Counted from the first letter of the stretch, positions 34,608 to 43,611 are shown. The stretch is 51,080 nt of DNA from Longimicrobium sp. (GCA_036389795.1 DASVWD010000074.1:1-51080); one strand, 5' to 3'. Notes: generated from the letters alone by a model not told the origin. Numbers and translations: made by a program.

Positions 34608-34668
34608 CTCACGCAGAGACGCAGAGGCGCAGAGAGAACCCCTCTGTGTCTCTGCGTCTCTGCGTGAG
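34608..34668. repeat. CACGCAGAG-type palindrome
   Basis: CTCACGCAGAGACGCAGAG and its complement pair perfectly over 19 bp with a 23-nt loop. It sits between the convergent SMP-30-like and DUF4097-like genes. Confidence 0.78.
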
Positions 34669-34699
34669 GCTTGTCGTTTTCTGTTCGAAGCCGGCTCGC

Positions 34700-35755
34700 T
34701 CAGCTGCGGCGGACGCGAACGCCGCCGGAGCCGGTGTCGATCTCCACGCGGCCGTTGCCGTCGCCGATGGTGCCGGTGAAGTGCGAGCGCCCGGCGCGGC
34801 GCACGGTGGCCGGCACGTCCACGTCGATCCCGCCCGAGCCGGTGTCGATGTCCAGCTCCGCCCCGAAGCCCGCCGGCACCCCCAGCGTCACCCCGCCCGA
34901 GCCCGTGTCGATCCGCGCCCGGTTCACGTCGCCGCGCAGCGACAGCTCCACCGAGCCGCTCCCGGTGTCGATCAGGATGTCCCGCGCGTCCACCGCGTCC
35001 AGGCGCACCCCGCCCGAGCCCACGTCCACGTGGAGGTTCTCGACGTCGAGCCCCGAGCCCACCACCCCGCCGCTCCCCGTGTCCACGCTCAGCCGGGGCC
35101 CGCTCACGCCGCTCACGCGCACCCCGCCCGAGCCGGTGTCGAGCACGATCTCGCCCTGCGCGTCGCGCACCTCGATCCCGCCCGAGCCGGTGTCCAGGTT
35201 CAGGCTCCCGCGCGTCCCGAGCGCGTGGATCGACGCCGCGGCGCCCCTGACGCGCAGGTCGCCGTGCACGTTCGACACCTCCACCCGCCCCACGGCCTGG
35301 TTGACCGACACCGTGCGCCCGGCGGGCACCAGCACCCGCAGGTCCGCCCAGGCCTCCGTCCCCGACCCCGAGCCGTGGATGCGCACCCGCCGCCCGCCCA
35401 GGACGCGGCCCGACCGCCCGAACGTCCCGTCGCGCTCCACGGACATCTCCGTGTTGGAGCCGCGCCCCATCCGCGGGTAGACGACGCGGTCGTCGGGGTA
35501 GAGCACCACCAGCGAAGCGGCGCCGTCGGTCTCGCCCTCGCGCACGCGCAGCTCCCCCGCGTCGCTCCCGCCGCGCGTGACCTCCACCACCACCTCCGAC
35601 CCCGAGCCGGGCTCCACCCGCACCTCGCCGGCCAGGTTGTAGACCGCCACGCGCGAGCCGTCCAGGGTGAACCGTTCCGTCCGCTGCGCCTCGCCCCGCG
35701 TGGCGACCAGCGAAGCCGCCGCCAGCGCCAGCGGGAGGATCACGTGGTGTCGCAT
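34700..35755 (-). CDS. DUF4097-like beta-solenoid protein with DTGSGG repeats, 351 aa
   Basis: A signal peptide (about 1-24, cleaved after GEA) leads to an extracytoplasmic beta-rich protein. From about residue 170 eight copies of (L/V/I)D(T/V)GSG(G/S)(V/I)x(V/L) recur every 19-22 residues, the pattern of a right-handed beta-helix as in DUF4097-type proteins. GGAGG lies 6 nt before the ATG. It is last in a run of minus-strand surface genes that starts with an ECF sigma factor. Confidence 0.83.
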   Translation of the reverse strand: MRHHVILPLALAAASLVATRGEAQRTERFTLDGSRVAVYNLAGEVRVEPGSGSEVVVEVTRGGSDAGELRVREGETDGAASLVVLYPDDRVVYPRMGRGSNTEMSVERDGTFGRSGRVLGGRRVRIHGSGSGTEAWADLRVLVPAGRTVSVNQAVGRVEVSNVHGDLRVRGAAASIHALGTRGSLNLDTGSGGIEVRDAQGEIVLDTGSGGVRVSGVSGPRLSVDTGSGGVVGSGLDVENLHVDVGSGGVRLDAVDARDILIDTGSGSVELSLRGDVNRARIDTGSGGVTLGVPAGFGAELDIDTGSGGIDVDVPATVRRAGRSHFTGTIGDGNGRVEIDTGSGGVRVRRS

Positions 35756-35820
35756 CGACGTCCTCCGGGTTGGATTCATCGGGATTCGACTACGATCAAA
35801 GAACTGCGAACTACGGATTT

Positions 35821-36079
35821 GGGCGTGTCCCCCTGGAGGGGGCCGGGCTGCGCGCGCCGTAGGGCACGATACCACTGTGCCCAACGGCGCCGGGCCACCG
35901 CCGCCACGATACCCCCTGTGGCGGCGGCGTCCCGGCCCTGTCGGGCGCGCATCCCTCACGCAACCGCAGGGGATAGGGAACAGCCGGCCCACGCACCGAG
36001 CCCCATCGAGTCCACCCTCTCCCGGACTTGGGAGAGGGTTGCCGCTCCAAGGCGGCGGGAGAGGGCCCCCGCCGCCGCG
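35821..36079. repeat. Composite repeat, copy A
   Basis: GGGCGTGTCC...GCCGTAGGGCACGATAC..GCGCCGGGCCACCGCC..., then CCACCCTCTCCCG...GGGAGAGGGTTGCCGC. The same modules appear in reverse orientation at 50702-51080, where an extra unit separates them. It fills the gap between the DUF5916 and DUF4097-like genes. Confidence 0.8.
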
Positions 36080-36096
36080 CAAACGCCCGCCGAGGC

Positions 36097-36132
36097 GCGC
36101 GCACTTCGCACTTCGCACCTCGCACTTCGCAC
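36097..36132. repeat. CGCACTT heptamer array
   Basis: About five units with one variant (CGCACCT) lie against the stop codon of the DUF5916-type gene. Confidence 0.7.
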
Positions 36133-38718
36133 TCACAGGCTCATCCACCAGTTCACCTTCACCAGCAGCACGTTCGTTGCCGGGTAGCGCCACAGCTCGT
36201 CGAAGTCCTCCCCGGGGCGGAAGCGGCCGGTGCCGCCGTCCGCCGCGCCGTCGCGCGAGTGCGACCAGGCCACGAAGAGCGTGGAGCCCAGCCGGTACTC
36301 CCAGCGCAGCACCGCGTTCAGGTTGAGCGCCCGGTAGTTGAAGTCCGGGTCGTCGAAGCTCCACCCCTCCGGGCGCGTCCCCGCCTCGCCGAGCGGCGCG
36401 AAGCGCTCCGCGAAGTCCTTCGCCCGCGGGTCCGCCACCTCGCGGAAGTCGGCGAACGAGCCGTCGCTGATGAAGGGCTGCGCGTACACCTGCAGCGACA
36501 GCGTGGGCGAGAAGGTCTGGTTGAAGCGCGCCGACACCCCCAGCGTGCGCTGGTCCAGCCCGCCGAACACGTAGTGCGTCGCCCCGGCCGCGTCGCCGGG
36601 CGCGTCCACGAACTGCCAGGCGCTCCGGTTGCGCGAGTAGAAGGGCGACAGCGAGATCCGCGTGGCCGCCGTCGGGCGCACCCCCAGGTTGAAGGACACG
36701 TTGTAGCGCCAGCCGTCGGTGTCGTCCTCGGTCCACCAGTTGAAGTCGGCCCCGCCGTTCACCCGCTTGCGCCCGTCGGAATAGAAGCCGGCCCACCCGC
36801 TGGTCGAGCCCGGCCGCCGGATGAGCGGTCCGCCGCGCAGCGAGCCGTTGCTCCACGCCGCCACCCCGCGCTCGACGCCCCAGTACATCCCCCAGTAGTT
36901 CAGGAAGTCCCCCCACCCGTTCACGTTGCCGCCCGTGGAGGTGTTCTCCCACCCGAAGGTCTGCGTGTTCCAGAGGTTGGTGTTCACCCCAAAGCCGCGG
37001 AAGACCTTCCCCGGCTTGAAGCTGCGGTAGCCGAGATAAGCGACGTTGGTGACCTGGTCGGCCTCGCGCATGAAGCCCAGGTCGTTGGTCTCGAACCCCG
37101 GCGAGCGCACCATCCCCAGCAGGCCGCCCTGCACGCTCCCCTTCACCCTGGCCAGCTGCCAGCTCGCCGCGAACCCCGAGAGCGAGGTGGCCGCCGAGTC
37201 GAGCCGCACGTGGCCCGCGTCGGGGCGCTGGAAGTAGCGCGCGGGCGACTGCTGCAGCCCGACGATCGCCGCCTCGCTCCCGCGCACCGTGGAGCCCAGC
37301 AGGTACCCCGAGGCGATCCAGGCGTCGTTCCCCCAGCGGTGCGAGGCGTCCACCCCGCCCGCCAGCGCGGTCCCCGGCAGGTCCTCGATCCCGGTGCCGT
37401 CCAGCCGGCGGAAGACGCCGGTGCCCACGAAGCCGTACTGCGTGCGCCCGCCGTTGGCGTCGCGCCGGCCGCGCAGCATCCCGAACCCCGTGAGCGGCTC
37501 CACCACCTGCGAGAAGCGCCCGCCCGCGTCGTCGATCCCCCGGGCCCGCTCCTGCGCCGTGAGCGCCCCCAGCGCGCCGACCGACCAGCCGCGGCCCACG
37601 CGCCCCGAGAGCTTGGCCGCGCTCAGGATGTTGGTCTCTCCCGGCACGTCGGCGAACTCGGCGTCGACCCCGTAGTGCGGCGCCCGGCCGATGCGGCGCG
37701 AGTAGAAGAGCGACTCGTTCCCGCCGTCGCCGTCGCCCAGGCCGATGCCGAAGCGGAAGATGTCGGCGCCCTCGGTGAAGAAGGGGCGCTTCTCGGGGAA
37801 GAAGGTCTCGTACTGGGTGAGGTTCACCTGGCTGGGGTCGGCCTCCACCTGCCCGAAGTCGGGGTTCACCGTGGCGTCCAGCGTCAGGTCCGAGGTCACC
37901 CCGTACTTGACGTCCATCCCCGCCGAGCCCCGCCAGTCGCTCGCCGAGTAGAACGGGTCCGCCCCGTCACCCGGCGCGCGGGTGACGCCCGAGAGCATGT
38001 AGGGGAGCAGCTCCAGGCGGCGCGGCGAGGGGAGCCCCGTCATCCCGTGCAGCTCGCCGAAGCGGGCCACCACGCGCGAGTCGTCGCGGCGCAGGGGGGC
38101 CCAGAAGCTCTGCTCGTTGGCGCGCTGCACCACCCGCGCGACCTCGAACCCCCACACCCCGTCGCCGCCCGGCGAGAAGCGCAGCGCCGAGAGCGGGATG
38201 CGGAACTCGGCCGTCCAGCCGTGCTCGTCGCGCTCCACCGCCACGTCCCACACCGCGTCCCACCCCACGTCGTCGTTCTGCCCGTCGACGATGGTGAAGT
38301 CGCGCTTGACCCCCGCCGGGTTCACCGTGAAGACGTAGGCCGTGCGCAGGTCGTGGCGCGAGTCGAAGGCCACCAGCAGCCAGTCCGACGACGAGTCCTC
38401 GTCGCGCCGGGTGAGCTGGGCCACGATCTTCCGCGGCTCGGGGTCGAAGGCGCGGACGCCCACGTAGACGGCGGAGTGGTCGAAGGCGACCCGGGTCACG
38501 GTGGGGAACTTCGCCGGCTGCCCCTCGTCGGGGTCGCGCTGGATGAAGCCGCCGATCGAGTCGGCCGCGGCCCAGACCGGGTCGTCCAGCTTTCCGTCGA
38601 GGGTGGGGGCCCCCACCGTGGGGGTGAGCCGGTAGGCGTCGAGCTTCGGGGAGGGGTCGTCGCCGCCGCCGTTCTGAGGGAGGGACACGGCGGCGGAAAG
38701 GAGGAGGATGCCCAGCAT
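36133..38718 (-). CDS. CBM9-like/DUF5916 outer-membrane protein, 861 aa
   Basis: A short signal peptide (about 1-18) is followed by a CBM9-like beta-sandwich (about 28-215; PTLDGKLDDPVWAAADSIGG, then VYVGVRAFDPEP and WTAEFRIPLSALRF). A long DUF5916 region rich in amphipathic beta strands ends in KVNWWMSL, an aromatic C-terminus typical of outer-membrane barrels. The family is common in Gemmatimonadota and Bacteroidota, and its function is not established. The ATG has GGAG 8 nt upstream. A terminator separates it from the preceding gene. Confidence 0.9.
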   Translation of the reverse strand: MLGILLLSAAVSLPQNGGGDDPSPKLDAYRLTPTVGAPTLDGKLDDPVWAAADSIGGFIQRDPDEGQPAKFPTVTRVAFDHSAVYVGVRAFDPEPRKIVAQLTRRDEDSSSDWLLVAFDSRHDLRTAYVFTVNPAGVKRDFTIVDGQNDDVGWDAVWDVAVERDEHGWTAEFRIPLSALRFSPGGDGVWGFEVARVVQRANEQSFWAPLRRDDSRVVARFGELHGMTGLPSPRRLELLPYMLSGVTRAPGDGADPFYSASDWRGSAGMDVKYGVTSDLTLDATVNPDFGQVEADPSQVNLTQYETFFPEKRPFFTEGADIFRFGIGLGDGDGGNESLFYSRRIGRAPHYGVDAEFADVPGETNILSAAKLSGRVGRGWSVGALGALTAQERARGIDDAGGRFSQVVEPLTGFGMLRGRRDANGGRTQYGFVGTGVFRRLDGTGIEDLPGTALAGGVDASHRWGNDAWIASGYLLGSTVRGSEAAIVGLQQSPARYFQRPDAGHVRLDSAATSLSGFAASWQLARVKGSVQGGLLGMVRSPGFETNDLGFMREADQVTNVAYLGYRSFKPGKVFRGFGVNTNLWNTQTFGWENTSTGGNVNGWGDFLNYWGMYWGVERGVAAWSNGSLRGGPLIRRPGSTSGWAGFYSDGRKRVNGGADFNWWTEDDTDGWRYNVSFNLGVRPTAATRISLSPFYSRNRSAWQFVDAPGDAAGATHYVFGGLDQRTLGVSARFNQTFSPTLSLQVYAQPFISDGSFADFREVADPRAKDFAERFAPLGEAGTRPEGWSFDDPDFNYRALNLNAVLRWEYRLGSTLFVAWSHSRDGAADGGTGRFRPGEDFDELWRYPATNVLLVKVNWWMSL

Positions 38719-38734
38719 CGGACGGTGCTCCGGG

Positions 38735-38772
38735 AAAGAAAAAGAGGCGGCTGAACCGGATTCAGCCGCCTC
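38735..38772 (-). terminator. Rho-independent terminator
   Basis: On the minus strand a 12-bp stem GAGGCGGCTGAA/TTCAGCCGCCTC with a 5-nt loop is followed by TTTCTTTTTC-type T tracts. It ends the transcript of the repeat protein at 38781 before the DUF5916 gene. Confidence 0.85.
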
Positions 38773-38780
38773 CTACGGGG

Positions 38781-39764
38781 TCACCGCGAGCCGAGTTTCA
38801 CGTCGCCGCTGAAGGTGCGGATGCTGAGCCTCGCCTCGCCGCGCCCCACCGTGAAGCGCTGCTCGCGGCGCGACTGGCGGGTGATCCGCGCGCCGGGGAG
38901 GTCGTTGGTGATGGTGCCGCTGAAGGTGGTGACGTCGCCCGTGACGCTGAGCGGCGGGGCCAGGCGCACGTCCACGGTGCCGCTGTGGCTCTCGATGGTG
39001 GTGGTGCCGTCGCGGGCCAGGTCGCCCGAGACGAAGACGTTGCCCGAGACGGTCTGGAACGAGCCCTCGATCTGCCGCCCGGAGAGGCGCAGGTCGCCGC
39101 TCACGGTGGAGACCTCGGCGCGGCCGCGCATGGAGCCCACCTCCACCCCCCCGCTCACCGAGTTCACCCGCACCTCGCCGGTGGATGCGGTGACGCCCAC
39201 GTTGCCGCTCACGCTGGTGGCCTCCACCTGGTCGCGCACGGTGCCGGCCACGCTCACGTCGCCGCTCACCGACTCGGCGTGCACGCGCTCGGCCTGCCCG
39301 TCGAAGGTGGCGTCGCCGCTGCGCGACTGCACGAACACCTCGCGCAGGCGGCCCCGGGCGACCACGTCGCCGCTCACGGCGCGGGCCTCCACGTCGCCGG
39401 CCAGGTCGCGCGCCTCGACGTCGGCGCTCACCGTGTGGATGCGCACCGTCTTGCGGGCGGGGACGCGCACCTCGATGTCGGAGCCGCGCGAGCTGCCGCG
39501 GCGGGGGAGCACCACCCGCACCACCAGCCGGTCGCCCTCGGGGACCAGGTCCAGCCGCTCGGTGCCGCGCCCCAGCTCGCCGGTGACGTGCACCTCGTTG
39601 CGGCTCCAGCCCACCACGCGCACCGAGCCGGCGACGTTGTGGATCTCCACCACCCCGGTGGGGCCGGTGCTCCGGCGCTGGTCCACCCGCTCCTGTGCTC
39701 CCGCGCTCCCCGCCGCCGCCAGCGTGGCGGCGAGGACGGCCGGGACCATGATCTTAGCCTTCAT
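38781..39764 (-). CDS. DUF4097 family beta-solenoid protein, 327 aa
   Basis: The signal peptide is about 1-23. The mature chain has at least ten repeats of the form (V/F)SG(D/N/T)VxVxx spaced 18-21 residues (VSADVEARD, VSGDVVARG, VSGNVGVTA, VSGDLRLSG, FSGDVKLGS and others), as in DUF4097 putative adhesins. It ends just before a strong terminator. It lies 128 nt downstream of the anti-sigma gene, so it may be part of the sigma regulon. Confidence 0.87.
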   Translation of the reverse strand: MKAKIMVPAVLAATLAAAGSAGAQERVDQRRSTGPTGVVEIHNVAGSVRVVGWSRNEVHVTGELGRGTERLDLVPEGDRLVVRVVLPRRGSSRGSDIEVRVPARKTVRIHTVSADVEARDLAGDVEARAVSGDVVARGRLREVFVQSRSGDATFDGQAERVHAESVSGDVSVAGTVRDQVEATSVSGNVGVTASTGEVRVNSVSGGVEVGSMRGRAEVSTVSGDLRLSGRQIEGSFQTVSGNVFVSGDLARDGTTTIESHSGTVDVRLAPPLSVTGDVTTFSGTITNDLPGARITRQSRREQRFTVGRGEARLSIRTFSGDVKLGSR

Positions 39765-39802
39765 CGGGGGTTCTCTCCCTCGTTCGGATCGGGATAACAA
39801 CA

Positions 39803-39873
39803 GTCCTTAGTCCTTAGTGTCTTAGTGCCCAGTGCCCAGTGGTGTCTACTAAGGACTAAGCACTAAGGACTAA
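39803..39873. repeat. CTTAGTCCTTAGT palindrome
   Basis: GTCCTTAGTCCTTAGTG... is complementary to ...CACTAAGGAC with ACTAAGGACTAAG inside. The two arms flank two AGTGCCC units. It lies between the anti-sigma and DUF4097 genes. Confidence 0.7.
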
Positions 39874-39892
39874 CACACTTCGCACTTCGCCC

Positions 39893-40576
39893 TCAGAGCT
39901 CCACCGCCTGCTGGAGCATCCGCACCTTGGTGTCGTAGACGGCGGAGAGCATCTGCGCCAGCTCGCGGCTCGACGGGTCGCGCTCGAGCGCCGCCCGGCT
40001 CTCGGCGATCGCCTGGTCGATGATGCGGAGGTTCCGCTCCAGCGTGGCGACCGTCTCGGGGGCGAGCCGGCTCCGCCGCGTCTCCAGCACGGCGGCCAGG
40101 TCGTCGATGGCCTTCTGGTACTCGGCCTCGGCCGGCTGCAGCGCCACCAGCGCGGTGGTCGTCGGCGCGGCGGGCTGGTCGGCCACGATCCCGGGCAGCC
40201 TGTCCGGGGCCGGGTCGCCGCCGCGCTGCATGAAGAACATGGTCGTCACCGAGGTGCCGATCATGAGCACCACGGCGGCGGCGGCCAGCGTCATCCAGCG
40301 CGGCGGCGCCCAGGCGGAGCGGGGGCGCAGCGGGATCACCTTCGCGCCCCCGCGCGGCTCCAGCCGTGACTCGATCCCCGCCCAGAGGTCGCGGCCGGGA
40401 GCGATCTCGCGGGGGAGGAAGCGCGCCTCGTCCAGCAGCGAGCGGAGCGCGTCGACCTCGGCGCGGCACTCGGCGCAGGTCTGCAGGTGGAGCTGCACGG
40501 CGCGGCGCTCCCGGTCCGGCAGCTCGCCGCCGGCGAAGTCGTCCAGCCGCTCCAGGGCCTGTTCGTGCGTGATCAT
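39893..40576 (-). CDS. Anti-sigma factor with zf-HC2 domain, 227 aa
   Basis: The N-terminal zinc anti-sigma motif is HLQTCAEC (H30, C34, C37). A single transmembrane helix (about 94-116, WMTLAAAAVVLMIG) leads to an extracytoplasmic helical domain (about 145-225) that may sense signals. Its start overlaps the sigma gene stop by 4 nt (ATGA), the standard coupling of a sigma/anti-sigma pair. Confidence 0.92.
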   Translation of the reverse strand: MITHEQALERLDDFAGGELPDRERRAVQLHLQTCAECRAEVDALRSLLDEARFLPREIAPGRDLWAGIESRLEPRGGAKVIPLRPRSAWAPPRWMTLAAAAVVLMIGTSVTTMFFMQRGGDPAPDRLPGIVADQPAAPTTTALVALQPAEAEYQKAIDDLAAVLETRRSRLAPETVATLERNLRIIDQAIAESRAALERDPSSRELAQMLSAVYDTKVRMLQQAVEL

Positions 40577-41127
40577 CGTCCCAGTGCCTCCCTCAAGAGC
40601 CTGCGCGCCCGGTGGAGTTGCGCCTTGCAGGTGCCCACCGCGGACCCCTGCATCCGGGCGATCTCTTCGTGCTTGTAGCCTTCCACGTCGTGGAGGACGA
40701 ACACCGCGCGCGCCCCCGGCGGGAGCGTGGCGATGGCCCGCTCCAGGTCGAGCGCCTCGCCGGGATCCGGCGGCCGGGTGGGCGTCTCGAACGCCTCCAG
40801 CTCGTCGGTGGCGAACACCTTCCCCGCCCGGATCCCCTCGGAGCGCCGCTCGCCCAGGCAGACGTTCACCGCCAGGCGGTGCAGCCAGGTGGAGAAGGCG
40901 CTCTTCCCCTCGAACTGGGCGAGCTTCTCCCAGGCGCGGACGAACACGTCCTGCGTGAGCTCCTCGGCCCGCATCCCGTCTCCGGAGATGCGCAGGCAGA
41001 TCGCGTACACCCGGTTCAGGTTCTCGCGGTAGAGCTGCTCGAAGGCGGCGACGTCGCCCTCCTGCGCCCGCCGCACCACGTCGGCGTTCGCGGTCGGACT
41101 GCCCTGCTCAACCAGCATCGTCGCCAT
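40573..41127 (-). CDS. ECF RNA polymerase sigma factor (RpoE-type), 184 aa
   Basis: Sigma-2 spans about 24-95 with RNRVYAICLRISGD-type core and AEELTQDVFVRAWEKLAQF. Sigma-4 spans about 120-180 with LPPGARAVFVLHDVEGYKHEE and a C-terminal HTH (VGTCKAQLHRARRLLRE). ATG at 41127 is chosen; ATG at 41118 and an upstream extension are possible. It is co-translated with the anti-sigma factor. Likely targets are the surface genes downstream, by inference. Confidence 0.93.
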   Translation of the reverse strand: MATMLVEQGSPTANADVVRRAQEGDVAAFEQLYRENLNRVYAICLRISGDGMRAEELTQDVFVRAWEKLAQFEGKSAFSTWLHRLAVNVCLGERRSEGIRAGKVFATDELEAFETPTRPPDPGEALDLERAIATLPPGARAVFVLHDVEGYKHEEIARMQGSAVGTCKAQLHRARRLLREALGR

Positions 41128-41389
41128 CGATTCCGACCGGGTGAGGGTGTCGTCCGTCCGACCCGCGAGCACTCTGATGCGCCCCGGCTCTGGAGGGTTT
41201 AAACGGAGTCTGCCGCGCGTCTTCGGCGGGCCGCCCGGTCGTGCGGCCGGCGCTCGCATGCGCGGCAGGGGACTGCGGAGAGATCACGATGGGAGGTCGG
41301 ACCCGAGGTAGAGGTGATGGATGTCGAATGGGGAGAACGGGATCGGGCGGCTTCGGGTTTCGCCCGGCGGCCCATCCGAACTGCATGTC

Positions 41390-41458
41390 TCACACGGAGT
41401 CAACGGAGTCAACAGAGAACCCCTTCTGTTCTCCGTTGACTCCGTTGACTCCGTGTGA
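41390..41458. repeat. CACACGGAG-type palindrome
   Basis: TCACACGGAGTCAACGGAGT continues as CAACAGAGAA and pairs with TTCTGTTCTCCGTTGACTCC...GTGTGA, about 30 bp in all. It lies between the ECF sigma promoter region and the MATE gene stop. Nothing else was seen in 41128-41469. Confidence 0.78.
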
Positions 41459-41469
41459 TGCTTTTCTCT

Positions 41470-42963
41470 TTAGTCGCCCATCGCCAGCGCGGCCTCCGGC
41501 GCTTCGGCGCGAGGCGCAGGGGCGATGGAGTACGCCAGGGGGCGCCGCCAGATCACCCGGCGCACGCGCCAGGCGAGCAGCACGCTCACCACCATCAGCG
41601 ACGCCACCAGCCCGGTCCAGATCCCCACGTGCCGCAGCGGGGTGTGGAAGCCGAGCAGGTACGCCACCGGCAGCCCCACCGCCCAGTAGCCGACCACGGT
41701 GAGCAGCATCGGCGCGCGGGTGTCGGCGGCGGCGCGCAGCACCATCAGCCCGGTGACCTGCGCCCCGTCGAACACCTGGAAGAGCGCGGCCATGAAGAGC
41801 AGCTGCGCGCCGTAGGCCACCACCCCCGGGTCCTTCGTGAAGAGGCCGATCAGCGCCTCGGGAACGGCCAGGAACAGCACGGCGCACAGGCCCATGAAGC
41901 CCAGGCTGAGCCCGTAGGTGACCAGCACCGCCCGCCGGACCGCCCGCGGGTTCCGGGCGCCGATGTGGTGCCCCACCCGGATCGACCCGCCCAGGCTGAC
42001 CCCCGCGCCCACCATGAAGGTGCCCGAGGCCAGGTTCATGGTCACCTGGTGCGCGGCGAGCTGCACCGCGCCCAGCCACCCCATCATCACGGCGGCGAGC
42101 GCGAAGATCCCCACCTCGGCCGCCATGGTGGCCCCCACCGGCACGCCGATCGAGACGATGCGGCGGATGCGCGCCCACACCGGCCTGAGGCTCTCGCGCC
42201 CGAAGGGGGTGAGGTCCGCCCGCCGGGCCATGTAGACGACCAGCGCGGCCAGCATGCACCAGCGCACCAGCGTGGTGGCGAGCCCCGACCCCATCACCCC
42301 CAGCGGCGCGACCACGCCGGGGACGCCGTAGATCAGCGCCCAGTCGCCCAGCGCGTTGACGACGAGCCCCAGGAAGGAGAGGACCATGGCCACGCGCGTG
42401 ATCCCCATCCCCTCCAGGTACTGCCGGAAGGCCACGAAGAACAGCGTGGGCGCCACGCCGCCCGACAGGGCCAGCAGGAAGTCGCCCGCGCCGTCGGCCA
42501 CCGCGGGCGCCTGCCCGAGCAGGTGCGCCAGCGGCCGGCCCGCGGCCGTCACCGCCGTGATCGGCAGCGCCAGGAGCGCGGCCACCCAGAGTCCCTGCAC
42601 CAGCACGCGGCGGCACTCGGCGCGGTCGCCGGCGCCGAACGCCTGGCTCACCAGCGGCCCCATCCCCAGCACCGTGCCGGTGCACAGCACGATGGTGACG
42701 ATGTGGAACGAGGCGGCCACCGCCACGCCCGCCAGCGCCTCGGGCCCCAGCGGGGCCACCATCAGCGTGTCGGTGAGGGTCATCCCGATCGCCGCGAGCT
42801 GGCTCACGACGATCGGGCCGGCCAGGCGCAGGAGCCGCCCGGCCTCGTGCGCGAAGAGGATCCCGCGCCGCCGCCGGCCCGGGGCGGCCGCGGCGCGGGG
42901 GCGCCAGGGAAGGGCGCCGGGCGAGGCCCGGAGCCTCGCGTTCAGGAAAGCCATGCGCGACAT
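41470..42963 (-). CDS. MATE family efflux protein (NorM-like), 497 aa
   Basis: Twelve hydrophobic helices and two MatE domains are seen. Family features include RLAGPIVVSQLAAIGMTLTD, then VLGMGPLVSQAFGAGD, and in the second half GAGVSLGGSIRVGHHIGARN. It exports cationic drugs or organic cations by Na+ or H+ antiport. ATG at 42963 has GGAGG 11 nt upstream; ATG at 42954 is an alternative. The N-terminus is about 35 residues longer than usual and basic. No regulator is adjacent. Confidence 0.94.
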   Translation of the reverse strand: MSRMAFLNARLRASPGALPWRPRAAAAPGRRRRGILFAHEAGRLLRLAGPIVVSQLAAIGMTLTDTLMVAPLGPEALAGVAVAASFHIVTIVLCTGTVLGMGPLVSQAFGAGDRAECRRVLVQGLWVAALLALPITAVTAAGRPLAHLLGQAPAVADGAGDFLLALSGGVAPTLFFVAFRQYLEGMGITRVAMVLSFLGLVVNALGDWALIYGVPGVVAPLGVMGSGLATTLVRWCMLAALVVYMARRADLTPFGRESLRPVWARIRRIVSIGVPVGATMAAEVGIFALAAVMMGWLGAVQLAAHQVTMNLASGTFMVGAGVSLGGSIRVGHHIGARNPRAVRRAVLVTYGLSLGFMGLCAVLFLAVPEALIGLFTKDPGVVAYGAQLLFMAALFQVFDGAQVTGLMVLRAAADTRAPMLLTVVGYWAVGLPVAYLLGFHTPLRHVGIWTGLVASLMVVSVLLAWRVRRVIWRRPLAYSIAPAPRAEAPEAALAMGD

Positions 42964-43181
42964 GAAGATACCATCCTCCGGACCGGAGCGGCACCCCGCC
43001 CGGTCCTCCTCGGTCATTGTGGTGGATGCGCACCCGGCCTCCCGCTCTCGCGGGTGCGCGCTCAATCGTCCTGCATCGAACTCCCCCGGACCCGCGGGAT
43101 CGCGGATCAGGGCTTCGCACCGCCGGAAGTCGCTCTCATCGCCACCTGCCTTTCTCGTCCGCCGATCCAATCGATCCAACC

Positions 43182-43215
43182 GAAAGAAGAAGGGGCCTCG
43201 CGTCCGCGAGGCCCC
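43182..43215 (-). terminator. Intrinsic terminator of the 102-aa gene
   Basis: A 10-bp stem GGGGCCTCGC/GCGAGGCCCC with a 4-nt loop is followed on the minus strand by TTCTTCTTTC. Confidence 0.75.
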
Positions 43216-43248
43216 CTGGGGCTGCCGGTACGCTGAACGGGTGTGCCG

Positions 43249-43557
43249 CTAGTTGTTGCGCTCCTGCGCGTGCTGCGCGCTCTGGATGGAGAGCAGCTTG
43301 GTGTCGCCGGCCGACATCAGGGCCTCCGCGAAGTCCTGGCGCTCCTCCAGGAGCGTCAGCCGGCTGTCGATGGAGACGAGGAGCTCGCGGATGCGCGCCG
43401 TCTCGCCCGGCTCCGCCGCCCCGGTCTTCATCTTCTGCTGCGTCATGACTTCCAGGAGCGCGCCGAGCCGCCTGGAGATCGGGCGGAAGATCAGGACGCC
43501 GCCGCAGGTGAGGATGGCGGTGACCATGACGATGGTCAGGTAGGTCTCGGGGCTCAT
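43249..43557 (-). CDS. Small membrane-anchored coiled-coil protein, 102 aa
   Basis: One N-terminal membrane helix (about 5-24, YLTIVMVTAILTCGGVLIF) is followed by a charged heptad-like region (about 55-85, RIRELLVSIDSRLTLLEERQ) and a short polar tail. No family was recognised. ATG at 43557 with AAGGAG 6 nt upstream is preferred to an upstream in-frame codon. It lies 54 nt after the msrQ stop, so it may be the last gene of that operon. Confidence 0.75.
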   Translation of the reverse strand: MSPETYLTIVMVTAILTCGGVLIFRPISRRLGALLEVMTQQKMKTGAAEPGETARIRELLVSIDSRLTLLEERQDFAEALMSAGDTKLLSIQSAQHAQERNN

Positions 43558-43611
43558 CGAGGCTCCTTGCAACGCTTGCTCGGCCACGGCCGGGGGTTCC
43601 GGCCCGGGCAC

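Noticed and set aside
42964-43181. Riboswitch in the MATE leader
   Set aside because: GCAGGTGGC and GCAGGACG fragments recall cobalamin and guanidine aptamers, but the remaining conserved segments are missing.
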